NCBI GenBank assembly: GCA_945910005.1
Contig: OX246748.1
Location: forward strand, 9,980,863-10,044,862
DNA length: 64,000 nucleotides
Source of the DNA: Isoperla grammatica
Taxonomy: Eukaryota > Arthropoda > Insecta > Plecoptera > Perlodidae
Direction of reading: 5' to 3'
The translations under genes were made by a program, and so were the position numbers. The notes beneath the pieces are model-generated. The model ran no database searches, was not told the DNA's origin, and worked only from the letters and a program-made list of their open reading frames with translations. This document shows positions 12,401-25,000 of this stretch, in pieces (the stretch's first letter is position 1; each line of letters opens with the position of its first letter).

Positions 12401-15400
12401 TCATTTTACTTCAGGGCATTTTTTATTTTATGAATTGATATGAATAATACAGATGCCCACTTATAGACGGAGAGCCAGCAACATAAAAGCTCCCCTCATA
12501 AGGTACATATGTTTTGACTATTGGAATAGGAGCGGAAAAACTACTCTACTAACAAAACGCGCGTCTTACTCCTCAACGTGGGGGCTTTTAGGCCCCACAG
12601 GGGGCCAAAAAAGCCGAAAAAAGGCCCAAGTTCCCCTCATAAGGTACATGGTAGGTCTCGATAGCAAATGAACCGGAAATGTTAGTAAAAATAGAAAATA
12701 CTGAGTCAGACGGGCTGAGTGGGGGCTTTACCCGAGTCAGACGCCCTCAAAAAGGGCCCAAAAAGGCCAAGGTTCCCCTCATAAGGTACATGGATGGAGT
12801 AAACGCCATTTTGTAGAGATAAGTGTCCCAAATAGGAATTCGAAGAGTAAGACGGGATATTAGGGGGCGTTTACCGATCAGACGCCATTTTACCCAAAAA
12901 GGGCAATTTTTTATTTTCACACGTGCACGCGCTTAAACACTCAAAACATATCCGGAAATGTCTCGAGACGTAGAAAAACATACATTTTAAAGAAATTTTG
13001 GGTTATTGTCCTCGCCAGACGCCCTCAAAAGGGGCCCAAAAAGGCCAAGGTTCCCCTCATAAGGTACATGGATGGGGTAAACGCCATTTTGTAGAGATAA
13101 GTGTCCCAAATAGGAATTCGAAGAGTAAGACGGGATATTAGGGGGCGTTTACCGATCAGACGCCATTTTACCTAAAAAGGGCCATTTTTTATTTTCACAC
13201 GTGCACGCGCTTAAACACTCAAAACATATCCGGAAATGTCTCGAGACGTAGAAAAACATACATTTTAAAGAAATTTTGGGTTATTGTCCTCGCCAGACGC
13301 CCTCAAAAGGGGCCCAAAAAGACCAAAGTTCCCCTCATAAGGTACATGGATGGAGTAAACGCCATTTTGTAGAGATAAGTGTCCCAAATAGGAATTCGAA
13401 GAGTAAGACGGGATATTAGGGGGCGTTTACCGATCAGACGCCATTTTACCCAAAAAGAGCCATTTTTTATTTTCACACGTGCACGCGCTTTAACACTCAA
13501 AACATATCCGGAAATGTCTCGAGACGTAGAAAAACATACATTTTAAAGAAATTTTGGGTTATTGTTCTCGCCAGACGCCCTCAAAAGGGGCCCAAAAAGG
13601 CCAAAGTTCCCCTCATAAGGTACATGGATGGAGTAAACGCCATTTTGTAGAGATAAGTGTCCCAAATAGGAATTTGAAGAGTAAGACGGTATATTATGGG
13701 GACAAATCGAGCCTCTTCGTTTGTTTGGAACGTCGAGTGACAACGGAACCACCTAAGTTCATAGACTGCATCATTATCGACGGTTTCTTCTTTCTCCACT
13801 TGTTGGGTGATGTGCCAGCTACTTTTGGAAAGATATCAAGACACATATTTCAGAAGTTGTGTAGGCTTCAGGCAAACAGGATCGACATCGTGTTCGACAT
13901 AACAGTATCACCATCAATCAAGGATTCCGAAAGGGATCGACGAGATAGCCTTCTTGGTCGCAAAGAAAATTACGCTATATCTGGCTCTGCACAGCAACGA
14001 CCCACAGACTTTCTGAAAGCATTACGCAATGATAACTTTAAGGAAGCGCTAGTAGCGTATATAGTTGAAAGCTGGAACGACGACTCACTTGCTTGTATAC
14101 TTAATAACAAAACTGTGCACGCTACTTGTAACGACGTGTGTTACAGCTACAGTGTTGAAAGTAGCAAAGTAATTCGTAGAGTTGTCGACTCGCTTTCAAG
14201 TAACCACGAGGAAGCTGATTCAAGTATGATCTTTCATTTGAGTACAATCCAGCCACCTGCAAATGTTGTTATTCGCACTTCAGATACAGACGTAATGGCC
14301 ATTGCTTTGGGAAACATGGACAGGATTTCAAGTGATACGCATGTATGGTTAGAAGTAGGCGTGCAAGGTAAGAACACCTTGAGGTACGTTGACATTTCGT
14401 TACTGTACACCACTCTCGGACCACTGCTGTCTCGCGCAGTTCCTGCGTTTCATGCCTTTACAGGGTGTGACTACACTGCAGCGTTTTCTAGAAAAGGCAA
14501 GAAACGGCCATTTGTCCTTCTTGAACAAAGTCTGGAGGCCCAACGAGCTTTTGCTTCACTTGGTCAAAACGAAATCGTAGATGAACTTGTCTTCATGCAA
14601 CTAGAGAAGTTTGTGTCACAAATGTATGGTAAGAAAAAGTTACTGCTCAACGAAGCAAGGCTGGAGGCCTTTCTTAAAATATATAAACCGACCAATTCTC
14701 GCCCACTCGACAAGCTGAAGGGCATGGATGCTAGTTCACTACCACCTTGTACTGCTGTCCTCAGACAAAAGATTGTCAGAACAAACTTGGTGTGCGGTAT
14801 CTGGACGAATGCTGTCCAAGGCCACATAGCAACTTACTCTCCAGAAGGAAGTGGATGGGTGCTAGAAGACGGCAAGTACAAACCGAAGTGGTTTGTGGGT
14901 GAACAATCCCCAACATCACTTAATGAAATAATTCCGGTCGATGATCTCTTGTCAGAAGACGACGATGATATCGATAATGTCCGAAAAAATTATGAAGATA
15001 CATCAGACAGCGGTGAGGACGATTAGATGCAATAATATGTGTGTTTTTTTTATTATTTAATAGTATGCATTTCCACTTGATTTCATTTCATTTAATTTCT
15101 CAATTTTTTTCTTGTTCTTGATTTTTTTGTAGTACAGAAGTTTGTTTTGTTTTTGTTGTTATTTATGATTTCGTTATTATTAACTGTTTGCATAGTCTAG
15201 TTTTTTTTAAGGTCCTCTTTTATAAATCAGTTTTTATGACTGAATAGGATAGACATAGAATGAATAAATACATTTCTTTATAATGACGTCATTAACATTG
15301 CCATAATTTAAACGTAAGACTTACGTTCCGTAAATGGTATGGTTGTTAGTATTATTATGGGTCAACAATGGCTCAATTTTTGTGATAAATTATGTTCCCA

Positions 15401-18229
15401 GATATACATTAACGAAGATAATTATGTAGTTATATCAAATCAAATTGAAAACACTCTGTAAACAATTCACTTATCACAATTGTAGACTTTTTAATGTATG
15501 TGTGTTAGTGTGTATTATGAAACTTACTGTAATACCTAATAATGTTGAACAATACCATATTATTCCGCTCTTGTGCAAAGCATTTCAGTTAAATACAATT
15601 ATTGCAAAAATCGATGTTTCTTGCAAATTATTTGTTTATAGGCTTACTTTAGATGCGTACCTGCATTTTCAAAATTCCTAACAAGTAAAATAAATAAAAT
15701 CCTGACATTAATAATAATAATAAATACTGGTATATTAAAGTTATGGGTGGGCGGAGCTTCAAAACTATCGCATCCGGATCGAGGCTGTGGGGGCGTCTGG
15801 CGAGGACATCACACAACATCTTTGAAATGTATTCACCTCTAGGGGCATTTAAGGATATGTTTTGGGTGTTAAAGCGCGTGCACGTGTGAAAATAAAAAAT
15901 GGCTCTTTTTGGGTAAAATGGCGTCTGATCGGTAAACGCCCCCTAATATCCCGTCTTACTCTTCGAATTCCTATTTGGGACACTTATCTCTACAAAATGG
16001 CGTTTACTCCATCCATGTACCTTATGAGGGGAACTTTGGTCTTTTTGGGCCCCTTTTGAGGGCGTCTGGCGAGGACAATAACCCAAAATTTCTTTAAAAT
16101 GTATGTTTTTCTACGTCTCGAGACATTTCCGGATATGTTTTGAGTGTTTAAGCGCGTGCACGTGTGAAAATAAAAAATGGCCCTTTTTAGGTAAAATGGC
16201 GTCTGATCGGTAAACGCCCCCTAATATCCCGTCTTACTCTTCGAATTCCTATTTGGGACACTTATCTCTACAAAATGGCGTTTACCCCATCCATGTACCT
16301 TATGAGGGGAACCTTGGCCTTTTTGGGCCCCTTTTGAGGGCGTCTGGCGAGGACAATAACCCAAAATTTCTTTAAAATGTATGTTTTTCTACGTCTCGAG
16401 ACATTTCCGGATATGTTTTGAGTGTTAAAGCGCGTGCACGTGTGAAAATAAAAAATGGCCCTTTTTGGGTAAAATGGCGTCTGATCGGTAAACGCCCCCT
16501 AATATCCCGTCTTACTCTTCGAATTCCTATTTGGGACACTTATCTCTACAAAATGGCGTTTACTCCATCCATGTACCTTATGAGGGGAACCTTGGCCTTT
16601 TTGGGCCCTTTTTGAGGGCGTCTGACTCGGGTAAAGCCCCCACTCAGCCCGTCTGACTCAGTATTTTCTATTTGTACTAACATTTCCGGTTCATTTGCCG
16701 TCGAGACCTACCATGTACCTTATGAGGGGAACTTGGGCCTTTTTTCGGCTTTTTTGGCCCCCTGTGGGGCCTAAAAGCCCCCACGTTGAGGAGTAAGACG
16801 CGCGTTTTGTTAGTAGAGTAGTTTTTCCGCTCCTATTCCAATAGTCAAAACATATGTACCTTATGAGGGGAGCTTTTATGTTGCTGGCTCTTGGACTATT
16901 AGTAAATCTTGGTGGGAGGGTTGCCTCTGCCACCACATAAGGCTATAAGGCCCAGCCGCAGAAGAGAGCAAAGATAAGATAAGAGTTCCAAAGTTCGGTA
17001 ACCATCATGTTTTTCTTTACAGGTACACATTCTTCATCGTGCTTTACCCAATCGGGGTAACGGGTGAACTCCTTTGCTACTACAGTGCATACAAATATGC
17101 AGGAGATGCCAAACTTTGGAGTTGGGAATTGCCCAATGCATGGAATTTTACATTGCAATACCAATACTTATTGGCAATTGTTATGTTAACATATATTCCA
17201 GGTAAGTCGTAACCGTACAAAATTCGTCATGGCTACCAAATCATTATTCTTTTTTAGTTGACTTTATGGTATATATTCACTACGTTTATCAGGAGCTTTA
17301 AACCGGTTTAAGTAAATCGTTTTAAGGGTTGAATCGGTTTAATGGTGTTGGTAAACACATCGATTTAGCTAAGAACGGTTTAACTTTAGGTCACTTTCCA
17401 AAGTGACTTAGAACAGTTAAACCGATTTAATTTGACGTGATAAACACTTAAAACGGTTTAAGACGCCATCTTTCCACAACCTAGCGGCAACTGAGTGTAC
17501 TCATTTGACAATTATTGCAAGGCGCGAACGCGATAGGTTATGTAGGTGTGGAACACCGCTTACTGAATGTTGCGCACCGCCTTACTGTACGTGTTTTAAG
17601 ACGATTTGACGACACCTGTCGGGAGAATATCAAAGTTGCTTTTTTACGCCGAATTGTCAAAGCCTTGATAAACGTAATCGACTTACGGAAACCGTTATAC
17701 CTTAAATCGACTTAAAAAGCCCTGATAAACGAAGTGAATGTGAGGAAAGGATCCAACAGCTTACCTTCGTGTAAGATGACGGATTTATGTGTCTTTAAGT
17801 CGCAATAAGTATGACAGGGTGTATGGGAAATGAATTCCTTATGGTTGTTGTTATATGTTTTAAGGTAATTCGATGTCAAATGTCCAATTTGATAGTGTAA
17901 GCTCACATTCGAACAATGTAGAAACATAGCCTATTATTGTTTAGTGATGACCTTTCTTGCCCTGGTCCACCCATTGTCCACATTTTTTGTCCATATTTAC
18001 CAAAATGTAATGATATATTGTGAATGATTGTGTGAACTAAGCTAGAATAAATAAATAAATTCACATTTAGAGTGTACCCACTCAGTAACGAAACAGATTT
18101 TTAGTGGGGGACTTCAATTTATTTTGCTCATAACAGTTCCTTGTTTCAGTTTTCCCACGATTGTATCTGTACATGTTTGCCCAGCGGAAGAAGATAATCG
18201 GTGGTGGATCCGCCAAGAAGAAGAAGTGA
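6281..18229 (+). CDS. HACD2: Very-long-chain (3R)-3-hydroxyacyl-CoA dehydratase, HACD1/2 type (five coding exons)
   Basis: By family, this enzyme removes water from 3-hydroxyacyl-CoA, the third step of very-long-chain fatty-acid elongation in the ER membrane. Coding exons are 6281-6372, 8061-8175, 11920-12149, 17023-17201 and 18150-18229. All junctions are GT-AG and phases agree, giving 231 residues; vertebrate HACD2 is about 254. Hydrophobic helices run through the whole protein. The family core is clear: WxVTEITRY at about 125, then YPIGVTGE with Tyr154 and Glu161, the Tyr/Glu pair (seven apart) that is catalytic in yeast Phs1. The C terminus ends SAKKKK, which fits a KKxx ER-retrieval signal. 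The ATG opens the only good frame into exon 1. HACD1 versus HACD2 cannot be separated, and invertebrates often have a single co-orthologue. Introns 1-3 are filled with mobile DNA. Confidence 0.95.
6719..7800 (-). mobile_element. 5'-truncated non-LTR retrotransposon (CR1/L2/Jockey-like) in HACD intron 1
   Basis: The minus strand keeps an open frame of about 340 codons (7759 to 6746). It covers the end of a reverse transcriptase: LNASKCKWVRF, YLGVWM, RPGLEYAGAVWDP and VQKRAARRVL, the usual thumb-region order in CR1/L2/Jockey-type LINEs. A charged Lys/Glu/Gly-rich tail follows. The catalytic YADD palm motif and endonuclease are missing, so the copy is dead. The 3' end is marked by a (CAA)n tail, seen as (TTG)6 at 6721-6738 on the plus strand. 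It reads against the host gene. The undisrupted frame suggests a fairly young copy. Confidence 0.85.
8061..8175 (+). CDS. HACD2: HACD exon 2 (residues 31-69)
   Basis: Starts after CTTGTTTCAG and ends CTTGAG|GTAGCC, phase 0. Encodes the rest of helix 1 (YVLFLLV) and the second hydrophobic segment ending NAAVLE, which matches the vertebrate exon boundary region. Confidence 0.92.
8207..8490 (-). mobile_element. 3' end of an RTE-like LINE with (ATG)n tail, HACD intron 2
   Basis: The minus strand encodes RPRKRWKEKIAEDLQTRG, the basic GRPRKRW...ED motif at the C terminus of RTE-type reverse transcriptases, then NWEQVEEVRLW and a stop. A short 3' region follows and ends in (GAT)n, seen as (ATC)n at 8209-8228 on the plus strand. 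Everything upstream of the last 70 or so codons is missing, so this is a 5'-truncated copy. Its left limit near 8490 is approximate. Confidence 0.7.
8882..9340 (+). mobile_element. hAT-type MITE, copy 1
   Basis: Begins CAGGGGCGGACTGGC and ends GCCAGTCCGCGCCTG, inverted termini matching at 14 of 15 positions. The CAG start and 8-bp duplications are hAT features. The body has GC-rich ends and an AT-rich centre and has no coding capacity. Confidence 0.8.
9341..10811. repeat. Tandem array of a 182-bp satellite, about eight copies
   Basis: The phrase GTTTTGGAGATTACGCAATT recurs every 182 bases (for example 9516 and 9698). Inner copies are nearly identical and edge copies more diverged, as expected for an array homogenised by unequal exchange. 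Since 182 is not a multiple of 3, the repeated 87-codon open frames on the minus strand are not translated proteins. Confidence 0.95.
10812..11252 (+). mobile_element. hAT-type MITE, copy 2
   Basis: Same orientation and layout as copy 1. It starts CAGGGGCGGACTTA and ends GCCAGTCCGCGCCTG. It differs from copy 1 by substitutions and a duplicated CAGCTGGGGTCTGGGGCG phrase, so the two are related but not a recent duplication of each other. Confidence 0.8.
11920..12149 (+). CDS. HACD2: HACD exon 3 (residues 70-146)
   Basis: Begins after CCGCGCAG with IVHIMLGLV and ends TGGTGCAG|GTGTGT, phase 2. It carries the conserved WSVTEITRYLYY segment. Third positions are strongly G/C, unlike exons 1, 2 and 4 of the same gene. 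Confidence 0.95.
12163..12250 (+). repeat. Interspersed stem-loop repeat (ACTGATTTTCAGTGG family), copy 1
   Basis: CCCACTCGGTTACAG, then ACTGATTTTCAGTGGAGGACAT, then GTGCTCCATTGCT. The same order is found near 18065 and 61945. Parts can pair as CCACT/AGTGG. This copy lies just after the exon 3 donor. Confidence 0.5.
12471..13700 (+). repeat. Left inverted arm with about 3.5 tandem 278-bp units
   Basis: The units carry CAAAATGGCG-like phrases and GTGCACGCGC. The last unit breaks off at TATTATGG, where the coding part starts abruptly. Confidence 0.88.
13554..15026 (+). pseudogene. PIN/FEN-like nuclease-family ORF of the inverted-repeat element, probably 5'-truncated
   Basis: The frame is 490 codons, but roughly the first 50 are read out of the 278-bp arm repeat, so real homology begins near 13700. 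Visible motifs in order: CIIIDGFFFLH (first acidic residue), NRIDIVFD, NHEEADSSMIFHL, VVIRTSDTDVMAIAL and FHAFTGCDYTAAFSRKGK, then LPPCTAVLRQKIVRTN and an acidic C-terminal tail. The E-A-D, D-T-D and G-C-D acidic sites in this order are those of PIN/FEN-type metal-dependent nuclease folds. I recognise the pattern from a large group of uncharacterised animal proteins, often in repetitive contexts, but cannot name a transposon family. The abrupt junction with the arm suggests that an internal deletion removed the original start. It may still be transcribed. Confidence 0.6.
15027..15740. other. AT-rich spacer between the PIN-like ORF and the right arm
   Basis: No conserved protein; T-rich. An AATAAA-like signal (GAATGAATAAATAC, about 15260) could end the ORF transcript. 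A 78-codon frame at 15445-15681 has no recognisable features. Confidence 0.5.
15755..16891 (-). repeat. Right inverted arm with tandem 278-bp units
   Basis: Inverted copy of the left arm with the same outer blocks (GTCTGACTCGGGTAAAGCC, then the CCCCACGTTGAGGAGTAAGA block). The innermost part near 15760-15850 is diverged. Confidence 0.88.
17023..17201 (+). CDS. HACD2: HACD exon 4 with catalytic Tyr154/Glu161
   Basis: Starts after TTCTTTACAG and ends ATTCCAG|GTAAGT, phase 1. Encodes YTFFIVLYPIGVTGELL and two further hydrophobic stretches. Confidence 0.95.
17275..17739. mobile_element. 465-bp MITE in HACD intron 4
   Basis: The ends are inverted copies: ATTCACTACGTTTATCAGG at the left and its inverse with one change (T for A) at the right, followed by diverged CTTT/TTTAAG stretches. 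The interior is rich in AAACCGGTTTAA-like palindromes and has no coding capacity. No target duplication could be fixed. Confidence 0.65.
18050..18140 (+). repeat. Interspersed stem-loop repeat, copy 2
   Basis: CCCACTCAGTAACG, then ACAGATTTTTAGTGGGGGAC, then TTTATTTTGCTC. Homologous in layout to the pieces near 12170 and 61945. It ends about 10 bases before the exon 5 acceptor and so may supply part of its upstream tract. Confidence 0.5.
18150..18229 (+). CDS. HACD2: HACD exon 5 (C terminus, KKKK end)
   Basis: Starts after CTTGTTTCAG and encodes FPRLYLYMFAQRKK, matching the vertebrate FPQLYFHMLRQRRK segment, then a short tail ending KKKK and TGA. Confidence 0.93.
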
Positions 18230-18834
18230 TTCGTAAGCGATCGAACGTTTTACGAGCGCCTCAAAGCCTCTTCGGTGCTACTAAACATCGACGCGTTTGC
18301 AACTTTCAGTTCGAGATTATTCTTGTCTCGAGCTTAAAGGTGATGGGTTGTAATTGTGATGGGCTCTTATTTCCATTTTGTCTACTTTTATACGACATCA
18401 GATGATGGTACATTGTTTTTTTATTTATTATATACTCATGTGGTACGTTATTATTAGTTGGTTATTATATATGTGAACTCTAATCTGTTGTAATGTTGTG
18501 TGGTTTTCCCCACCTTTCTTCATATCCTAATACCAGGGTTTTTGTGGACATTCGAAATCTCAAACCGATTCCCAATATGGCATTTAATCGACACCAGAGT
18601 TGGTTGTGAAGTGAGTAGGTGACAAGTGACCACCATTTTTGGTAACTGGTATACACTGGGGAATTAACCTTTCCTTGGTTCTACTGTCCGGCGTCAGTGG
18701 CAATATCCATTAGTTTCATGTGACGTACAAGCAAAGGCACCCTACTCGAGATGGTGCAGTGAAAATATTAAAAACAAAAACAGCCGATGCCTTTTAAAGC
18801 TAGTACTCTCACAATGGATATCTTGTAAAATAAA
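18230..18834 (+). other. Probable HACD 3' UTR
   Basis: No further coding sequence. The first plausible polyadenylation signal on this strand is AATAAA at 18829-18834, about 320 bases short of the convergent RPL30 3' end. Confidence 0.45.
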
Positions 18835-19158
18835 TGGCAATGGGGAATTTTTCTATACAAACATGCAGGATTGCAGTTCAACAAGATCCGATTGGTAGTT
18901 GTTCTATTAATAATGAACATTCTTGATTCAAAGTCCCCTCTAGATTACTCTTCTGGTGCTTTGTTTACCATAGTAACTCTGCAAAGTCTATTCCAGGAGA
19001 GAAACTGTAAGGAAAAATTGCACCGAGTGTGGTTGTACCATGGGAGATGGTAGGTTGTATTTTCTGCAGGAGGTGGGAGTAACTGTTACAGGTGTTTGAT
19101 TGGCTAAAAACTTACTGAAAGAAAAATCAGGTATTTGAATGCAATCAGATGCCTTATA

Positions 19159-19164
19159 TTTATT
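19159..19164 (-). terminator. RPL30: RPL30 polyadenylation signal (AATAAA)
   Basis: AATAAA on the minus strand, 35 bases after the RPL30 stop codon, a normal distance for the short 3' UTR of a ribosomal-protein gene. Confidence 0.8.
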
Positions 19165-19198
19165 TAGAGATACAAAGATGACACACAATTCTTAATAA

Positions 19199-21350
<2,152 letters not shown>

Positions 21351-21374
21351 GATTCCTTCGTCTGTGTTTACAAT
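21351..21374 (-). other. RPL30: RPL30 5' UTR, second part
   Basis: Minus strand: TTTTTGTTGTAG acceptor, then 24 noncoding bases up to the ATG. An alternative acceptor (AACACAG) lies 13 bases further in and has a poorer pyrimidine tract. Confidence 0.55.
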
Positions 21375-21482
21375 CTACAACAAAAACAAAAGGCTTTACT
21401 TTCAACTCGAAGACAACTTCAAGTGACAAAGTAACCAAGAAATTGGCTTTTTCAATTTATTTTACGGTCTGCCACAACTTAC

Positions 21483-21513
21483 CAAGTCACGAGCAAGAAG
21501 TCGATGAGAAAGG
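21483..21513 (-). promoter_or_regulatory. RPL30: RPL30 noncoding first exon with TOP-like start
   Basis: On the minus strand CCTTTCTCATCG is a C-started pyrimidine tract like the 5' TOP of ribosomal-protein mRNAs. A perfect donor (GACTTG|GTAAGT) follows about 30 bases downstream. The exact start base is inferred. Confidence 0.6.
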
Positions 21514-21801
21514 AAACGGAACTACAATGGAGGCTCGGGGAATGGATCGCTACATCTGTGTTGGGTTTGTTCAGAAAGCGAACACAACTTGTTCCTGTCA
21601 ATATCCCATTTCAGTTAAGTGCTGGTTTAATTTCATGTCAATCTTTACCTAAATTTAAAAACTTTAAAACATTGAGCTTAAATTTTTGAATTACTGAAGC
21701 GAATTAATAAACAAAATAATGGCATTGTTTCGTTGCAGGATCAATGTGTATTTATGAACACACCCATTTTTGTGATCGTGACGTTTACATTCATCTTTTC
21801 C

Positions 21802-21849
21802 GCGCATGCGCTTCTCGAGTCCGGAGTTGGGTTCCGCCGCCATTGTTTC
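21802..21849. promoter_or_regulatory. Shared RPL30/YTHDF promoter region: NRF1 palindrome and YY1-like site
   Basis: GCGCATGCGC at 21802-21811 is the perfect NRF1 palindrome. GCCGCCATTGTT at about 21836-21847 resembles a YY1 site, often found at start sites of housekeeping genes. The two genes start 653 bases apart, head to head, and this is the most GC-rich spot between them. No TATA box is seen. Confidence 0.6.
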
Positions 21850-22003
21850 ATAAATGAAGTGAATCGGACTTGAGTGATATTATTTTAGACATTTTGTTTG
21901 TGTGTACCGTGTTTTAAAGACTCCAAACAGTGATAAGTGTTTCGTGAAACTTTATTGATATAGACCTTGGGTGAAACAAGACTAATTGTTGTGGCATTAG
22001 GTG

Positions 22004-22027
22004 ATGTCAGCAGGCGTGTCAGACCAG
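22004..22027 (+). CDS. YTHDF: YTHDF exon 1 (MSAGVSDQ)
   Basis: Eight codons ending GACCAG|GTAGGC, phase 0. Length and sequence agree with the vertebrate first coding exon MSASSLLEQ. Confidence 0.85.
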
Positions 22028-25000
22028 GTAGGCCTAAGCTAGGCCTAGGCCCTTGGCAGAGGCTGTCTAGGCTAGGCTTACTCTAGCCTCTAGGCTTCTA
22101 AATTATGAGAAATACCTATGTTTAGTGAGAGTACTCTAGGCTAGATATTACGGCATCATCGTAAGATATTTTGGTACATGTTAATTCAATATCAAGGTAT
22201 TTTCCATTATTGTGTGTTAACTTGTTTTACTTTTTTCCATGGCCATCATCATCTTGACAACACAGCGGATGAAAGGACAAGGGAATCAAGGTACGCAATC
22301 TAAATCTGCTACATATTCACTGCTTAACTTTACCTAATATAAGCCTATATGAAGTAGGTACGGTCTTATGCCTCAAGCTTGAGCCTATATATAATTTGTA
22401 AACATTGTTCCGTAGAACCTTGGCATTTGGGATGCCTAGGGCTAGACTCAACTTAGAAAGGTCTAGGCCTGGGCCTAGGTTACCGATCTTATTTTTGTTA
22501 TCAGAGCACGTCTGTGAAGACCGATACGAATTTCAACCAGTTTTTATAGCAGTGTAAAGGCGGCGCTCAGGCTGAGCGCGCGGCACCAACCTAATGAAAT
22601 CCGCTAGATAAAATCATGCTTAATTACTTCCCAGGATGTGCAACTAACGTATCAAGATAACACAGTTTATTTATTTCAGTGCCATATTTAATTACGTATT
22701 CCATTACGAACAGGGCCACGATTTTAAAGCTAAACTCATAAACACAATGTAATTACGTCGCAACTGAACTTATTTATACTGGACAATACACACATGATCT
22801 TATGGAAACTAATGACCACGCCCCCTTTGATTTCAATCTGTGGCAGTTCTAATTAAGTAATCCGTAATCCGATACCAAACAATAAAACGTATATTGGTCG
22901 CACCCACATAATGTCATAGTACTAGCCACTACCTTCAATCTCTGCTTAGAAATAGTCGCCACACCCCCTTGTGTATAGTTGTATAACGGTTTTAATTACG
23001 TAATCCGAAAAGAATGACGCCTATTGATTAAAACCCGTATCTGGACTTATCTAAACTCGATGAAGTAACATCAATATAATATTTTGATAAAGAAAGGCTA
23101 TAGTAACAAATTGCAATGTAGCCACAAGCTCTACAATTTGTACTTATTAAGATAATCGGGAATTAATCTAGGAATATGGCCCATAAACAATGATTTTGAT
23201 TAATTGATCGTTGCGATACCAAACAATAACATGTATATTGTTCGCAGCCACATGATATCATAGAGCTAGACCATACACACAATCTCTGATGACATTCAGT
23301 GACCTCGCCCCCTTGGGTTACAATCTGTGACGGTTTTAATTACGTAATCCGTAAAGAATGACGCCGTTTGATTAAAACCCGTATCTGGACTTATCTAAAC
23401 TCGATGTAGGTACTAACATACTTTAATATTATAAAGAAAGACTATGTTAACCGATTGCAATGTAGCCACAAACTCTACAATTTGTACTTTTTAAGATAAT
23501 CGGGAATTAATCCGGAAATATGCCCCATAAACAATGATTTTGATTAATTGACTGCGTGATACCAAACAAACACATGTATATTGTTCGCACCCACATGATG
23601 TGGTAGAGCAAGACCAGACACACAATCTCTGATTGAAATTAGTGACCTCGCCCCCTTGGGTAACAATCTGTGACGGTTTTAATTACGTAATCCGTAAACA
23701 AAGACACCCATTGATTAAAACCCGTATCTGGACTTATCTAAACTCAATGTAGGTATCAAAATACTTTAATATTATCAAGAAAGACTATGTTAACCGATTG
23801 CAATGTAGCCACAAACTCTACAATGTGTACTTATTAAGATAATCAGGAATTAACCCGTCAATAAGCCCCATAAACAATGATTTTGATTAATTTATCGTTG
23901 CGATACCAAACAATAACATGTATATTGTTCGCAGCCACATGATATCATAGAGCTAGACCATACACACAATCTCTGATGACATTTAGTGACCTCGCCCCCT
24001 TGGGTTACAATCTGTGACGGTTTTAATTACGTAATCCGTTAACAAAGACACCCATTGATTAAAACCCATATCTGGACTTATCTAAACTCAATGAAGGTAT
24101 CAAAATACTTTAATTTGATAAAGAAAGACTATGTTAACCGATTGCAATGTAGCCACAAACTCTACAATTTGTACTTATTAAGATAATTGGGAATTAATCC
24201 ATGAATATGCCCCATAAAACATGTTTTTGATTAATTGATCATTGCGATACCAAACAAACACATGTATATTGTTCGCACCCACATAATATCATAGAGCTAG
24301 ACCATACACACAATCTCTGATGACATTTAGTGACCTCGCCCCCTTGGGTTACAATCTGTGACGGTTTTAATTACGTAATCCGTAAACAAAGACACACATT
24401 GATTAAAACCCGTATCTGGACTTATCTAAACTCAATGTAGGTACTGAAATACTTTAATATTATAAAGAAAGACTATGTTAACCGATTGCAATGTAGCCAC
24501 AAACTCTACAATTTGTACTTTTTAAGATAATCAGGAATTAATCCGTCAATAAGCACCATAAACAATGATTTTGATTAATTGATCGTTGCGATACCAAACA
24601 ATAAGATGTATATTGTTCGCAGCCACATGATATCATAGAGCTAGACCATACACACAATCTCTGATGACATGTAGTGACCTCGCCCCCTTGGGTTACAATC
24701 TGTGACGGTTTTAATTACGAAATCCGTTAACAAAGACACCCATTGATTAAAACCCGTATCTGGACTTATCTAAACTCAATGTAGGTATCAAAATACTTTA
24801 ATTTGATAAAGAAAGACTATGTTAACCGATTGCAATGTAGCCACAAACTCTACAATTTGTACTTATTAAGATAATTGGGAATTAATCCGTGAATATGCCC
24901 CATAAACAATGATTTTGATTAATTGATCGTTGCGATACCAAACAATAAGATGTATATTGTTCGCAGCCACATGATATCATAGAGCTAGACCATACACACA

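Larger units (their letters stand above)
12471..16891. mobile_element. 4.4-kb DNA transposon-like element with long inverted arms of 278-bp tandem repeats
   Basis: The left end AGAGCCAGCAACATAAAAGC (12471) is mirrored at the right end (to 16891), and weaker mirroring continues about 12 bases further out (ACTTATAG versus ACTAATAG). Each arm passes through the same ordered blocks into tandem 278-bp units. The phrase TTCCCCTCATAAGGTACATG repeats exactly 278 bases apart at about 12773, 13051, 13329 and 13607, and its inverse at about 16020, 16298 and 16576. One PIN/FEN-like ORF lies between the arms. No clear target duplication is seen, so the superfamily is open. It sits in HACD intron 3. Confidence 0.85.

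Noticed and set aside
13303..16615. Recurring 65-72-codon ORFs (MSVKARARVKIKNG type)
   Set aside because: All lie in the 278-bp arm repeats of the inverted-repeat element. Frame conservation only reflects recent copying.
12460..16905. Target-site duplication of the PIN-ORF element
   Set aside because: Flanks resemble each other only as an inverted continuation (ACTTATAG/ACTAATAG), not as a direct repeat, so no duplication is claimed.
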